Source: Bacteroidota bacterium (GTDB lineage: Bacteria; Bacteroidota; Bacteroidia; JAFLBG01). From it: DNA of 64,000 nucleotides. Below, piece after piece: positions 35,701 through 43,985 of this stretch. The DNA is taken from the NCBI GenBank assembly GCA_017303975.1, contig JAFLBG010000001.1, forward strand, positions 1-64,000. The letters are read 5' to 3'. The notes beneath the pieces are model-generated. The model worked only from the letters and a program-made list of their open reading frames with translations, made no database searches and was not told where the DNA came from. The first letter of the stretch is position 1. The number at the start of each line of letters is the position of its first letter. The translations under genes and the position numbers were made by a program.

Positions 35701-36167
35701 GGCTCAGCCTTATTGGTTTCCGGGTTGTACCAACTATTAAATAATTTAATAAAAATCCATTGTGTCCATTTATAATAGTTTGGATCGCACGTTTTAACTT
35801 CTCTATCCCAATCAAAGGAAAAACCTAATTTATCTAGCTGTTCGCGATATCTCTTTAAATTTTTTTCGGTTGTAACAGCAGGATGTTGCCCGGTTTGAAT
35901 AGCATATTGCTCGGCAGGTAAACCAAACGCATCGTAACCCATAGGATGCAACACATTAAATCCTTTTAAGCGTTTGTAGCGACTTACAATATCAGACGCA
36001 ATGTATCCCAATGGATGCCCCACATGTAGCCCGGCTCCGGATGGATACGGAAACATATCCAATGCATAATACTTTGGTTTCGATTTGTCAATCTCTGCCT
36101 TATATACATTATTTTGGGCCCAGTATTGTTGCCATTTTTTTTCGCTTTCAGAAAAATTGTATTCCAT
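32766..36167 (-). CDS. leuS: Leucyl-tRNA synthetase with in-frame mobile insertions
   Basis: A 1133-residue class I synthetase, about 200 longer than usual. The HIGH-type motif is HVGH (48-51), the CP1 editing domain has [20 protein letters not shown] and [14 protein letters not shown], and KMSKS starts at Met889. The normal flanking sequence PPLARAKGW and [23 protein letters not shown] is split by a 146-codon block (34165-34602, about residues 522-668) that encodes a DUF559 nuclease domain. A solo hairpin repeat (33299-33325) adds about 11 residues near 948. A longer-than-usual segment lies between about residues 762 and 839. All of it is in frame with no stop, so one long enzyme is probably made. 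Confidence 0.9.
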   Translation of the reverse strand: MEYNFSESEKKWQQYWAQNNVYKAEIDKSKPKYYALDMFPYPSGAGLHVGHPLGYIASDIVSRYKRLKGFNVLHPMGYDAFGLPAEQYAIQTGQHPAVTTEKNLKRYREQLDKLGFSFDWDREVKTCDPNYYKWTQWIFIKLFNSWYNPETNKAEPIETLIQKFETQNTKHENVGKAWKELSEAEKQMVLQEYRLAYLGEAVVNWCPQLGTVLANDEVKDGVSERGGYPVERKMMKQWSLRITAYAERLLKDLDGIDWSESIKEAQRNWIGRSEGTSLKFKVESSKFEIEVFTTRPDTVFGVSFVTLAPEHELVSQITTPENKKAVDEYVQVSKNRSERERQADVKRISGQFTGSYVLHPFTQKPIPVWIGDYVLAGYGTGAVMAVPAHDSRDYAFAKHFNLPITEVVKGGDISKEAYEAKEGTLVNSDFLNGMDVKQAMKKAIDEIEKSGLGKREINYRLRDAVFGRQRYWGEPIPIYYKDGIPYAVDEKDLPIELPEIDKFLPTETGEPPLARAKGWMYRPHSGSPQRGEGKASPSFHTADKTIWPATKELSREKRKDQTEAESVLWEHIRKEQLGYKIRRQHVIGTSIADFVCLEKKVVIEVDGKYHDFQKEQDELRTQQLELAGFSVVRYKNEEILADVDRVVQKLKSELDTKVLPNGEDLGGAAFPLETTTMPGWAGSSWYYLRYMDAKNPNEFVSKEAADYWQNVDLYIGGAEHATGHLLYVRFWTKFLADLGYINIQEPAKKLINQGMIQGVSAFVYGFSTGLTMPFLDNLDVNGMPNAQKYIVPKSSYDNFNKGLKDQLIESIQRNELERQKQLGFNSITLAEKMQSVHPVHVDISLVDPISNELDVQGFKNSERYKSLLIDEIFCEEDGKYICGRESEKMSKSKYNVVNPDDIVRDYSADTLRLYEMFLGPLEQHKPWNTNGITGVHGFLKKLWRLYHSLPGEGQGGVGAFNVSNDAPTKEELKALHKTIKKVVDDIERFSFNTSVSNFMICVNELTDLKCNKKAILEPLAIIIAPYAPHIAEMLWAKLQYGESFDINAIPHGYKSIVNAQFPEFKEEYLVESSFKYPVSINGKTKFFHELDLALSKEDVEKEVLALEQTQKILEGKAPKKIIVVPNKIVNIVV
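33299..33325. repeat. Solo hairpin repeat inside leuS
   Basis: CCCTCCC (33310-33316) and GGGAGGG (33319-33325) form a perfect hairpin, preceded on the plus strand by CCCCTCCC (33299-33306) and TGA. The layout (arm CCCCTCC, short spacer, G/C-rich hairpin) equals that of the two repeats that flank the DUF559 block. It is translated in frame as LPGEGQGGV within an LWRLYHS...FNVSN stretch that is contiguous in relatives as far as I recall. Confidence 0.75.
34165..34195. repeat. Hairpin repeat, inner-3' end of the leuS element
   Basis: GCCCCTCC (34165-34172), spacer TAAA, then TCCTCCCC-ATTA-GGGAGGA (34177-34195) with a 7-bp stem. It is the inverted partner of the repeat at 34572-34602. Confidence 0.8.
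34572..34602. repeat. Hairpin repeat, inner-5' end of the leuS element
   Basis: CTCTCCCC (34572-34579), loop TCT, GGGGAGAG (34583-34590) is a perfect 8-bp stem, followed by CCGGAGTGGGGC (34591-34602). The outer arm GGAGTGGGGC is complementary in type to GCCCCTCC at the other end of the element. Confidence 0.8.
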
Positions 36168-36290
36168 AACTAGTATTTGATTCGCTAAAATACAAAATTG
36201 GCGGGTTGTTTGTAATTAACACTTTATAACTATGTTTTACTTATTTAAAACACAAAAGCATGCAAACTTTTATTATTTTAGAAGCCTAAT

Positions 36291-37160
36291 ATGTCGGAAA
36301 ACGTAAGTAAACATAAAACGCAGTCATCGTCTATTACAACAGTAGTAAGCCTATCTCTTGTTTTGTTTACGTTGGGGTTATTGGGTTTGCTAATTCTAAA
36401 CACTCAAAAGCTTTCGAACTATGTAAAAGAAAATATTTCGTTCCAAATAATTTTGTCCGATAACATTACAGAGGCGGATGCAAGTAAATTGCAAAAAACA
36501 CTGGATGCGTCTGATTATACCAAGAATAGCGAGTTTATTACCAAAGAAAAAGCAGCAGAAGATTTGAAAAAAGACTTGGGCGAAGATTTTATAGGATTCT
36601 TAGGGTATAATCCGTTGTTGGCTTCTATTAACATAAATTTAAATGCCGAGTATGCAAACACAGATAGCATAGCTGTTATAGAGACGGAGCTGTTGAAGAA
36701 TAAAAAAATAAAGGAGGTTATTTATCAAAAGAATCTGATTGCTACTGTAAACGAAAATGTAAAAAAAATAAGTTTGGTAATATTAGTATTTAGCTTTTTG
36801 CTTATGATTATTGCTTTGGCATTAATAAATAACACAATTCGACTTTCTATCTATTCCAAGCGATTTATTATTCGTACCATGCAATTGGTAGGCGCAACAC
36901 AAGGGTTTATAAGAAGACCATTTGTTTTGAAAGGTATATTACACGGCATATACGGAGCTATTATAGCTATCGTACTGTTAAGTGGATTGCTATACCTAGT
37001 ATCCAGACAGTTTCCGGATATTATGCAACTGCAAGACACTACCATGCTACTTACTTTGTTTGGAGCAGTAGTATTGATGGGAATTGTTATTTCCGGAATA
37101 AGCACAGCTCTTGCAGTGCGAAAATATTTACGAATTAAACCAGAAGATTTATATTATTAA
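36291..37160 (+). CDS. ftsX: Cell division protein FtsX-like permease
   Basis: A 289-residue protein with one N-terminal membrane helix, an extracytoplasmic domain (ENISFQIILSDNITEADASKLQ...) and three C-terminal helices, the FtsX arrangement. FtsX with FtsE couples ATP hydrolysis to septal peptidoglycan hydrolase control. The IYSKRFIIRTMQLVGATQGFIRRPF loop is characteristic. ftsE is not in the window. First gene of the ftsX-DUF3098-uppP-truB cluster. Confidence 0.92.
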   Translation: MSENVSKHKTQSSSITTVVSLSLVLFTLGLLGLLILNTQKLSNYVKENISFQIILSDNITEADASKLQKTLDASDYTKNSEFITKEKAAEDLKKDLGEDFIGFLGYNPLLASININLNAEYANTDSIAVIETELLKNKKIKEVIYQKNLIATVNENVKKISLVILVFSFLLMIIALALINNTIRLSIYSKRFIIRTMQLVGATQGFIRRPFVLKGILHGIYGAIIAIVLLSGLLYLVSRQFPDIMQLQDTTMLLTLFGAVVLMGIVISGISTALAVRKYLRIKPEDLYY

Positions 37161-37161
37161 T

Positions 37162-37428
37162 ATGGCCAAACAAGTAACAAATACAACCAATACGAGCAAC
37201 CAAAATTATGTTTTTGGAAAGCAAAATTACACCCTTCTTTTAGCCGGCATTGCATTAATTTTAATTGGCTTTATGCTTATGATTGGCGGTGGCTCCGAAG
37301 ATCCTACCGTATTTAGCGAAGCCATTTTTGATACACAACGATTAACCGTTGCTCCTATTGTGGTTTTGAGTGGTTTTACTGTAATTATATTTGCGATTAT
37401 AAAAAAGCAGAAGGCCGTAGAGAAATAA
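37162..37428 (+). CDS. DUF3098 small membrane protein
   Basis: An 88-residue protein with two membrane helices (YTLLLAGIALILIGFMLMIG and TVAPIVVLSGFTVIIFAII) joined by a loop with GGGSEDPTVFSEAIFDTQR. This is the DUF3098 family, which sits between ftsX and uppP in most Bacteroidota. Function unknown, a role in cell envelope or division is inferred from neighbours. The start is ATG at 37162, one base after the ftsX stop. The longer frame overlaps ftsX. Confidence 0.88.
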   Translation: MAKQVTNTTNTSNQNYVFGKQNYTLLLAGIALILIGFMLMIGGGSEDPTVFSEAIFDTQRLTVAPIVVLSGFTVIIFAIIKKQKAVEK

Positions 37429-37494
37429 TTCTCTATACGATAAACCTATTATTAAACCGGTTATTAAATCTAGTACCGGTAAATCTATGCAGCC

Positions 37495-38289
37495 ATGTCG
37501 TTACTTCAAACTATTATCATTGCTATCATCGAAGGCCTAACCGAGTTTTTGCCCATATCTTCAACAGGACATATGATATTGGCATCTTCATTGATGGGCA
37601 TTCAAGACTCAGAGTTTACCAAAACCTTTGAAATAGTAATACAACTAGGCGCAATATTTGCGGTGCTAATCTTGTATATAAAACGCCTACTTGCCGGAAT
37701 CGATATTTATTTAAAATTGGGCATTGCCTTTATACCTACAGCTATTATTGGTATTGTAGCATACAAAACTATAAAAGCCTATTTGTTCAATCCTTTGGTA
37801 GTAAGCCTTTCCTTAATTATTGGCGGTATTGTATTGTTGTTTATTGATAAATGGATAAAGCCAAAAAACGATACATATGTAGAGATAAAAGATTTATCCT
37901 ATCTCGATTGCTTTAAAATTGGTTTATTTCAGTGCATCTCTATGATACCGGGTGTTTCAAGAGCTGCGGCAACCATAATTGGAGGAATGGTTCACAAACT
38001 AGACAGAAATCAAGCTGCCGAATTTTCGTTTCTATTGGCTATTCCCACTATGTTTGCGGCATCAGGCAAAGATTTGATGGAGTCTATGGATTTAATTACA
38101 GCAGCTAATTTGCAAACTATTTTAATTGGCAGCGTTATCGCTTTTATTACCGCGCTATTTGCTGTTAAAGGGTTTGTGGCTTTTTTAACTAAATACGATT
38201 TTAAACCATTTGGTTATTACCGCATTGTTATTGGTGTTGCGTTTTTAATCTATGCTTACTCGACAGGATTGTCTCTATCTACAAATTAA
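37495..38289 (+). CDS. uppP: Undecaprenyl-diphosphatase
   Basis: A 264-residue BacA-type enzyme that recycles undecaprenyl pyrophosphate to the lipid carrier of peptidoglycan synthesis. EGLTEFLPISSTGHMIL (13-29) carries catalytic Glu and Ser/Thr, and the second motif is PGVSRAAATIIGGM. About eight membrane helices. It gives bacitracin tolerance in other bacteria. It lies 8 bases before truB. Confidence 0.96.
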   Translation: MSLLQTIIIAIIEGLTEFLPISSTGHMILASSLMGIQDSEFTKTFEIVIQLGAIFAVLILYIKRLLAGIDIYLKLGIAFIPTAIIGIVAYKTIKAYLFNPLVVSLSLIIGGIVLLFIDKWIKPKNDTYVEIKDLSYLDCFKIGLFQCISMIPGVSRAAATIIGGMVHKLDRNQAAEFSFLLAIPTMFAASGKDLMESMDLITAANLQTILIGSVIAFITALFAVKGFVAFLTKYDFKPFGYYRIVIGVAFLIYAYSTGLSLSTN

Positions 38290-38297
38290 AAAACACC

Positions 38298-39020
38298 ATG
38301 AACAAACTTGCGGATATACAAACACAGCCCTTAAACTACGAACTAACGCATTCTTTAGCAGAATACGAAGCTGGAAAAGTTTTGTTAATTGACAAACCCT
38401 ACGGATGGACATCTTTTCAGGCAGTAAACAAAATCAAGTATGCAATCAAACATCAATTTAAAAAAATAATTAAAATAGGACATGCCGGAACCCTTGACCC
38501 ACTTGCTACAGGGCTGCTTATTGTTTGTACCGGAAAAGCCACAAAAACAATAGACCAAATACAAGCACTGCCCAAGGAATACACCGGAACTTTTTTTCTT
38601 GGAGCCACCACACCTTGTTTTGATTTAGAAAAAGAGGTGGACGCTACTTACCCCACAGAACATATTACCAACAAACTCATATACCAAGCCGCCAAAGACT
38701 TTGAGGGTGATATTATGCAAACACCACCCGTTTTTTCGGCAGTAAAAATAAATGGAAAAAGAGCGTACGATTACGCTAGGGCAGGACAAGAAGTAGAAAT
38801 AAAGGCAAAGCCAATTACAATCTATTCGTTTGAAGTAACAAAAATAGAAATGCCCCTACTGCACTTTAAAATTAAATGCAGCAAAGGCACATATATCAGA
38901 TCTATAGCAAGAGACTTTGGATTGGCATTAAATAGTGGCGCACACCTGACTTCGCTTAGAAGGACAATGATTGGAGAGTATAACCTATCTAACGTCACTA
39001 ATATAAAGGTTGACATCTAA
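38298..39020 (+). CDS. truB: tRNA pseudouridine(55) synthase
   Basis: A 240-residue TruB that makes the pseudouridine of the T loop. The catalytic Asp67 lies in GHAGTLDPLATGLL, preceded by the KPYGWTSFQAV entry motif, with PPVFSAVKINGKRAYDYAR and CSKGTYIRSIARDFG as further landmarks. Length is short but within the range. It ends convergently with the downstream peptide gene, with a 2-base stop-codon overlap. Confidence 0.96.
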   Translation: MNKLADIQTQPLNYELTHSLAEYEAGKVLLIDKPYGWTSFQAVNKIKYAIKHQFKKIIKIGHAGTLDPLATGLLIVCTGKATKTIDQIQALPKEYTGTFFLGATTPCFDLEKEVDATYPTEHITNKLIYQAAKDFEGDIMQTPPVFSAVKINGKRAYDYARAGQEVEIKAKPITIYSFEVTKIEMPLLHFKIKCSKGTYIRSIARDFGLALNSGAHLTSLRRTMIGEYNLSNVTNIKVDI

Positions 39021-39262
39021 TCAATATAATAACACTCCCAGATTATCAACGTTGTAAGTGCTGTCAATTTTGGTGTGCTTGTCTTTTCTCTTAGGCAACC
39101 AGGTTTAGAACCCTCATCAACAGTACAAATTGCCTTTGTATCACAAACTTGCGGATTTGTAACACTAGAAGTGTCGCCACCACCAACAGTTTGTTTTTGA
39201 TTTTTATCAAGCTCTGTTACAAAGCTCTCTACTTTTAATTCACTTAAGGTTAATTTCTTCAT
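39017..39262 (-). CDS. RiPP-like precursor peptide (pinensin-type leader), copy 1
   Basis: An 81-residue peptide. Its N terminus (MKKLTLSELKVESFVTELDKN, then KQTVGGG) matches the leader of Bacteroidota GG-type/pinensin-like RiPP precursors. After the GG site comes a core with four Cys and many Thr/Ser, ending SKPGCLREKTSTPKL and WECYYID. It is paralogous to the gene directly upstream, with the same C-terminal pattern (GSxPxC..., LxLI-W-x-C-x-YID). No LanB/LanC, C39 peptidase or exporter gene lies nearby. The start ATG at 39262 gives the normal leader. The longer frame to 39298 is less likely. Confidence 0.6.
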   Translation of the reverse strand: MKKLTLSELKVESFVTELDKNQKQTVGGGDTSSVTNPQVCDTKAICTVDEGSKPGCLREKTSTPKLTALTTLIIWECYYID

Positions 39263-39307
39263 GGTAATTTTTTTAATAGTATTCAAACAAAAATTCAATA
39301 CAGCTAG

Positions 39308-39559
39308 TTAATCAATGTAAAGGCATTGCCAAAAAATTAAAGTACCCAATCCTAATAATTGATCTATGGGATGCGTCTTTGCTCTTACACATGTTGGCCT
39401 AGAACCGCAATTATTTCCGCACTTTGTACCCAACTCCGATTCGTTCTGACAACCATACGCATTACTTGCGCCATTTATGGTTTGCTTTTCTTCGGCAGAA
39501 AGGCTGGTAACGAAACTTTCTACCTTAATTTCTTTTAAACTCAATTTAGCTGCTTTCAT
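39308..39559 (-). CDS. RiPP-like precursor peptide (pinensin-type leader), copy 2
   Basis: An 83-residue peptide with the leader KLSLKEIKVESFVTSLSAEE followed by KQTINGASN. The core has five Cys (GCQNE, TKCGNNCG, TCVR, WQC) and ends GLGTLIFWQCLYID. The leader and C-terminal parts align with copy 1, while the middle differs. It lies 45 bases upstream of copy 1 on the same strand. The double glycine is NG-A in this copy, so cleavage by a GG peptidase is uncertain. Function unknown. Confidence 0.6.
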   Translation of the reverse strand: MKAAKLSLKEIKVESFVTSLSAEEKQTINGASNAYGCQNESELGTKCGNNCGSRPTCVRAKTHPIDQLLGLGTLIFWQCLYID

Positions 39560-39689
39560 AAACTTTTAATATTGGTTATAAAACAAGTATACCAAGAACA
39601 AGTATTTATGAGTAGTACAAAAAATGAGTAAATGAAAAAGTCTAACCAAGCTCCGAAATAACCCTATGGTTATCTATCGATTTAATTCG

Positions 39690-39697
39690 TACCTTTG
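39690..39697 (+). promoter_or_regulatory. -7 promoter element of queA
   Basis: TACCTTTG matches TAnnTTTG and is followed by CA. It is 48 bases before the queA ATG. No good -33 box is visible. Confidence 0.5.
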
Positions 39698-39744
39698 CAT
39701 TCGTTTTTATATTTATTTATAAACCATTAAATCCCGTAAGATTT

Positions 39745-40794
39745 ATGAAATTATCGCAGTTTAAATTCAACCTGCCCAAAGATGCCATTGCAGAAAACCC
39801 TGCAAAAAACCGTGAAGACGCCAGAATGATGGTAGTTCACCGCAAAACAGGCAAAATAGAACACAAAAAGTTTAAAGATATTATCAACTATTTTGATGAT
39901 GGCGATGCCTTTATTTTAAATGATACCAAAGTTTTCCCGGCACGTATGTACGGCAACAAGGAAAAAACCGGTGCTAAAATTGAGGTTTTTTTATTACGCG
40001 AATTAAATAGAGAAAGCCGACTGTGGGATGTATTGGTAGATCCTGCTCGTAAAATAAGAATTGGTAACAAACTATATTTTGGTGATGACGATTCATTAGT
40101 AGCAGAAGTTATTGACAATACAACATCAAGAGGTAGAACGCTACGTTTCTTGTTTGATGGACCTTACGAAGATTTCAAAAAAACAATTGAAACATTAGGA
40201 GAAACTCCACTGCCTAAATACGTTCGTAGAACACCAACTGAAGATGACAAAGAACGCTACCAAACCGTATATGCACGCAACGAAGGTGCAGTAGCTGCGC
40301 CAACAGCAGGAATGCACTTTAGCAAAGAGTTGCTAAAACGTATGGAGCTTAAAGGAATTAACTTTGCAAACATTACACTTCATATCGGACTTGGAACATT
40401 CAGACCGGTAGAGGTAGAGGATTTGACAAAGCATAAAATGGATTCGGAAGATGTTGAAATTTTGCAAAGTGCTGTGGATATTGTAAATAAAGCAAAAGAC
40501 AATAAAAAAAGAGTGTGTGCTGTAGGTACCACTACCATGCGTTCTATAGAAACTTCTGTTTCAACAACCGGTCATTTAAAACCATACAAAGGTTGGACAA
40601 ACAAATTTATTTTTCCTCCGTATGATTTTAGTGTTGCAAATGCCATGGTAACCAACTTTCATTTGCCTGAATCAACTCTTTTAATGATGGCGTGTGCGTT
40701 TGGTGGATATGATTTGATAATGAAGGCATACAAAGAGGCTATAAAAGAAAAGTATAAGTTTTTCTCTTATGGCGATGCGATGCTGATTTTGTAA
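39745..40794 (+). CDS. queA: S-adenosylmethionine:tRNA ribosyltransferase-isomerase
   Basis: A 349-residue QueA that transfers and isomerises the ribosyl part of SAM onto preQ1-tRNA to make epoxyqueuosine. Motifs are the N-terminal [29 protein letters not shown]-type [11 protein letters not shown], and [13 protein letters not shown], with [23 protein letters not shown]. Length is typical. It closes the ftsX-truB-queA cluster. Confidence 0.97.
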   Translation: MKLSQFKFNLPKDAIAENPAKNREDARMMVVHRKTGKIEHKKFKDIINYFDDGDAFILNDTKVFPARMYGNKEKTGAKIEVFLLRELNRESRLWDVLVDPARKIRIGNKLYFGDDDSLVAEVIDNTTSRGRTLRFLFDGPYEDFKKTIETLGETPLPKYVRRTPTEDDKERYQTVYARNEGAVAAPTAGMHFSKELLKRMELKGINFANITLHIGLGTFRPVEVEDLTKHKMDSEDVEILQSAVDIVNKAKDNKKRVCAVGTTTMRSIETSVSTTGHLKPYKGWTNKFIFPPYDFSVANAMVTNFHLPESTLLMMACAFGGYDLIMKAYKEAIKEKYKFFSYGDAMLIL

Positions 40795-40811
40795 TTTTTT
40801 GTTATATAACC

Positions 40812-40887
40812 ACTGTCAGTTCGAGCGGAGTCGAGAACTAGACGGTGGTTTTATTTGAATGTTATTTTATCCGTTCGAACTGACAGT
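40812..40887. repeat. Intergenic inverted repeat
   Basis: ACTGTCAGTTCGAGCGGA (40812-40829) and TCCGTTCGAACTGACAGT (40870-40887) are inverted copies with one mismatch, 40 bases apart. The CTGTCAGTTCGAGCG-AGTCGAGAAC form is familiar as an interspersed Bacteroidota repeat. It fills the queA-ispD gap and may act as a terminator or a mobile repeat end. Confidence 0.65.
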
Positions 40888-40934
40888 AGTGAAAAACACT
40901 AGTACAATTTCTACAACCCCTTACCGTTTCATAA

Positions 40935-41639
40935 ATGCCTAACCCAATTGATACCGTAAAAAAATACGCCATCATTGTTGCCGGAGGAACAGGGTCAAGA
41001 ACAAGCTTACCCATTCCTAAACAATTTGTCAAACTTCTTGATAGACCAGTGCTAATGCACACTATTGCTAAATTTGCTGAGTGTTTTCCTGATATTGAAA
41101 TTATAGTTCCACTCCCTGTATCACAAATTGAAAATTGGAAAAGGCTTTGTGTTGACTATAATTTTACAATTGTACATACCACAATAGCGGGCGGAGATAC
41201 ACGATTTCAATCTGTTAAAAATGCACTAAACACCATTAAAGAAGAGGGTGTGGTTGGAATACACGATGCTGCAAGACCTTTGGTTAGCAAACAGGTAATT
41301 CTAAATTCCTACAAAACAGCCGAAATGTATGGCAATGCTGTGCCTGCAATTCCGATGAACGAATCTCTCAGACAAATAGACTCGAGAAGAAGTGTTGCTG
41401 TTGATAGAACACGGTTTTGTATTGTACAAACGCCACAGTGCTTTAAAATTGATTTGTTAAAAAACGCTTTCGAGCAAGGCTATAATAATGCTTTTACCGA
41501 TGATGCATCTGTGTTAGAAGCTACTGGGGTAAAAATCCATTTAATTGATGGAAACCCTGAAAATATTAAAATCACAAACCCGCGAGATTTTTTAATTGCG
41601 GAGGCTCTTTTTAAAAGCACACAAAGTCCGTTAATCTAA
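40935..41639 (+). CDS. ispD: 2-C-methyl-D-erythritol 4-phosphate cytidylyltransferase
   Basis: A 234-residue MEP-pathway enzyme that transfers CMP from CTP. The nucleotide motif is VAGGTGSRTSLPIPKQF (16-32; the usual position holds R-M, here R-T), with HDAARPLVSKQVI and QTPQCFKIDLL further on. Length matches. The start at 40935 lies 48 bases after the inverted repeat. Confidence 0.93.
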   Translation: MPNPIDTVKKYAIIVAGGTGSRTSLPIPKQFVKLLDRPVLMHTIAKFAECFPDIEIIVPLPVSQIENWKRLCVDYNFTIVHTTIAGGDTRFQSVKNALNTIKEEGVVGIHDAARPLVSKQVILNSYKTAEMYGNAVPAIPMNESLRQIDSRRSVAVDRTRFCIVQTPQCFKIDLLKNAFEQGYNNAFTDDASVLEATGVKIHLIDGNPENIKITNPRDFLIAEALFKSTQSPLI

Positions 41640-41649
41640 AAAATTATCT

Positions 41650-42291
41650 CTAATATAAAACCCTACACGTATTTGTTGATTTGTTGGAAATACTTGTTAT
41701 CCTATTTCCCCTAAGGCTAAGCAAACTCAAGTCCTTCATATAAGACACATAATAAAACGAAGGATTGGTTATTTGATTGTTGTCTAAATACAACTTTCGC
41801 GTGTTTGTTAAGAATGAACAATAATACCCAATTTCCTTTATTTGATTGTTATTTGCGCTTAGCACTTCTAGATTTTTTAAAAAACTTGTATAATACCCAA
41901 GTTCTCGCAGTTGGTTTCCATCTATATATAACTCTCTTAGATTTACCAAAAAGCTTGTATAATAGCCTATTTCGGGAATGTTATTATTTCTAACACTTAA
42001 AACTTCTAGATTCTTTAAAAAAGAAATGTAGTATCCTAATTCCGAAAGCTGATTATTGTCTAAAATCAACACTTTTAAATTTGGTAGGAGAGATATTTGG
42101 TAGGGTATTTTTGTAAGTCCGGTACCAGATAAATCCAAAACTCTTACTGTGCTTTGGTTTTGCATAGCAGCGTTTATGCTATAATAAACCACACCATCGT
42201 TCTCATAATTACTATAGCAATTTGAATTATAGCGTTGAGAGAAAATCAAAATAGGTAAAAAAAGAATTGCTACTAGTATTTTTAGTTTCAT
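41650..42291 (-). CDS. Exported leucine-rich repeat protein
   Basis: A 213-residue protein with signal peptide (ILVAILFLPILIFSQ). About six leucine-rich repeats of about 23 residues follow (consensus ELGYYxSFLKNLEVLSxxNN), with a conserved GYY at each turn, ending in a capped SNKSTNTC. The repeats are nearly identical, so they arose by recent duplication. Probably a surface or periplasmic protein-binding scaffold. No anchor or sorting signal is seen. Confidence 0.7.
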   Translation of the reverse strand: MKLKILVAILFLPILIFSQRYNSNCYSNYENDGVVYYSINAAMQNQSTVRVLDLSGTGLTKIPYQISLLPNLKVLILDNNQLSELGYYISFLKNLEVLSVRNNNIPEIGYYTSFLVNLRELYIDGNQLRELGYYTSFLKNLEVLSANNNQIKEIGYYCSFLTNTRKLYLDNNQITNPSFYYVSYMKDLSLLSLRGNRITSISNKSTNTCRVLY

Positions 42292-42335
42292 TATAATTTT
42301 GTTTTAACTACAGAAACCAAATTTTGTGCCAAAAA

Positions 42336-43220
42336 TTATTTTTTGCTCAATCGCTTGTCCGTTGCATATTTCAAAAGAGCGTTGGCTATTACAACTGCTA
42401 GTACAATAGCTGTAACTAAATAAAAACCGGTACTCATTTTTTCGCTATCGTTAAAAATAAAATATGCAAAAAATATACCATACACCGTTTCTAAATTAAT
42501 GGTAAGCGCAATTGTATATGGACTAATATTTCTAAGTATTTCCATGCTTATTATAAACGGAATAGTTGTGCACAAAATTCCCAAGAGCGCTAAATAAAAC
42601 CAATCTAGCTCTGTAGGCAAAGGCCACGATCCAATATCTTTAAATAAAAACAAAGTAAGCGCAAGTAATCCTCCCGCTAATTCAAAAAAAGAGATTGTTA
42701 CCGGGTCGTCACCTCTTTTTATAAGCCACCCATTTAAAACACCAAACAAAGACGAAGTAAATGCAGAAAAAATACCCATCGCTATTCCTAATTTATACGA
42801 AAACTCCAACTTGAAAAGCAGTGCCATAGAAACCGCAACAATCAAACCAAAAATAATTTCGTAGGCTCGTATTCTTCGTTTAAATATGAGCGGTTCTAAA
42901 ATAGAGGTGAAAAAAGAAATGGTGGCCAAACAAGCAAGTGTTATAGAAATATTACTCACTTTAATGGCACCGTAAAATGTAATCCAGTGAAGCATTATTA
43001 CCAACCCTACTGCAGAATAAGTAATTACTTTTTTCCAAGAAATTAGAATGTTAATTTTTTTATACCAAGCCCAAAAAGCAATACCAGCAACAGCAATAGG
43101 CAATCGGTACCACACTAAATATAGTGCAGGCAGCTCTATAAGTTTTCCAAGTATAGCTGTCCACCCCCATATAAATACAACAAAATGTAATAGATAAAGG
43201 TCTCTTGAGCGTGTATTCAA
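42336..43220 (-). CDS. EamA-family (DMT) transporter
   Basis: A 294-residue membrane protein with about ten helices and the two EamA repeats (FVVFIWGWTAILGKLIELP in the first half, NGWLIKRGDDPVTISFFELAGG in the second). It probably exports small metabolites. Substrate unknown. The start is TTG at 43220, 6 bases after the stop of the LytTR regulator gene, so it may share its transcript. Confidence 0.85.
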   Translation of the reverse strand: MNTRSRDLYLLHFVVFIWGWTAILGKLIELPALYLVWYRLPIAVAGIAFWAWYKKINILISWKKVITYSAVGLVIMLHWITFYGAIKVSNISITLACLATISFFTSILEPLIFKRRIRAYEIIFGLIVAVSMALLFKLEFSYKLGIAMGIFSAFTSSLFGVLNGWLIKRGDDPVTISFFELAGGLLALTLFLFKDIGSWPLPTELDWFYLALLGILCTTIPFIISMEILRNISPYTIALTINLETVYGIFFAYFIFNDSEKMSTGFYLVTAIVLAVVIANALLKYATDKRLSKK

Positions 43221-43226
43221 AAGTGT

Positions 43227-43976
43227 TTAAATAAAATTCAATTTCTTTTGAAGATCTTCTTTAAAAGAACCACCGATTGGTATTCTTTTAGAACTATTTT
43301 CTAAAATTAAATCGGATGACTCAATAGCAGCTATCTTATCTATATTCACAATGAAAGATCTATGTACTCTCATAAATTCGTTAGAAGATAGTTTTTTTTC
43401 TATATCCTTCATGGTAGAATGTATAGTGAATTTACCAATTGTAGCGTTTATAATAACATAATCTTTTAGCGCTTCTACAAAAAGTATTTCTTTCGATTTA
43501 ATTTTTACTTGTTGTGAATTTGATTTTACAAATAGGGACGATTTGTCTTTATTTTCAACAATAGAATATAAAAAGTCTCTTTCTTTTTTTATTTCATTTA
43601 TTTTTTCGTGTTTATACACAGCCATTTCAATAGCTGTATGCAAATCGATCTCTTTAAATGGCTTTAATATATATCCATAAGGTTCTGTTATTTTTGCTTT
43701 GCTTAGGGTGTTTTCATCAGCATATGCAGTTAAATATATTACCGGAATATTGTATTTTTCCTTTATTACTGACGCAGTTTCTATACCATCCTGCTTTCCT
43801 TTAAGCATAATATCCATTAATACCAGTTCTGGCTTTTGCTCATCAATAAAGATTATTGCGTCTTCTCCTTTCGAACAAATTCCAATTACATTGTGTCCTA
43901 ATTTTTTTAAGCTCAATTGAATGTCTTTTGCTACGATACTTTCATCTTCTACAATTAAAATATTTTTGGCACTCAT
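43227..43976 (-). CDS. LytTR-family response regulator
   Basis: A 249-residue two-component regulator. The receiver domain (residues 1-120) has the acidic pair in IVEDE and phosphoacceptor Asp55 (LVLMDIMLKG), and Lys near 106 in YILKPFKE. The LytTR DNA-binding domain (about 150-249) has VKSNSQQVKIKSKEILFVEALKDYV and FMRVHRSFIVN. It lies 9 bases after the histidine kinase gene, its likely partner. Confidence 0.92.
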   Translation of the reverse strand: MSAKNILIVEDESIVAKDIQLSLKKLGHNVIGICSKGEDAIIFIDEQKPELVLMDIMLKGKQDGIETASVIKEKYNIPVIYLTAYADENTLSKAKITEPYGYILKPFKEIDLHTAIEMAVYKHEKINEIKKERDFLYSIVENKDKSSLFVKSNSQQVKIKSKEILFVEALKDYVIINATIGKFTIHSTMKDIEKKLSSNEFMRVHRSFIVNIDKIAAIESSDLILENSSKRIPIGGSFKEDLQKKLNFI

Positions 43977-43985
43977 ATTATTTTT

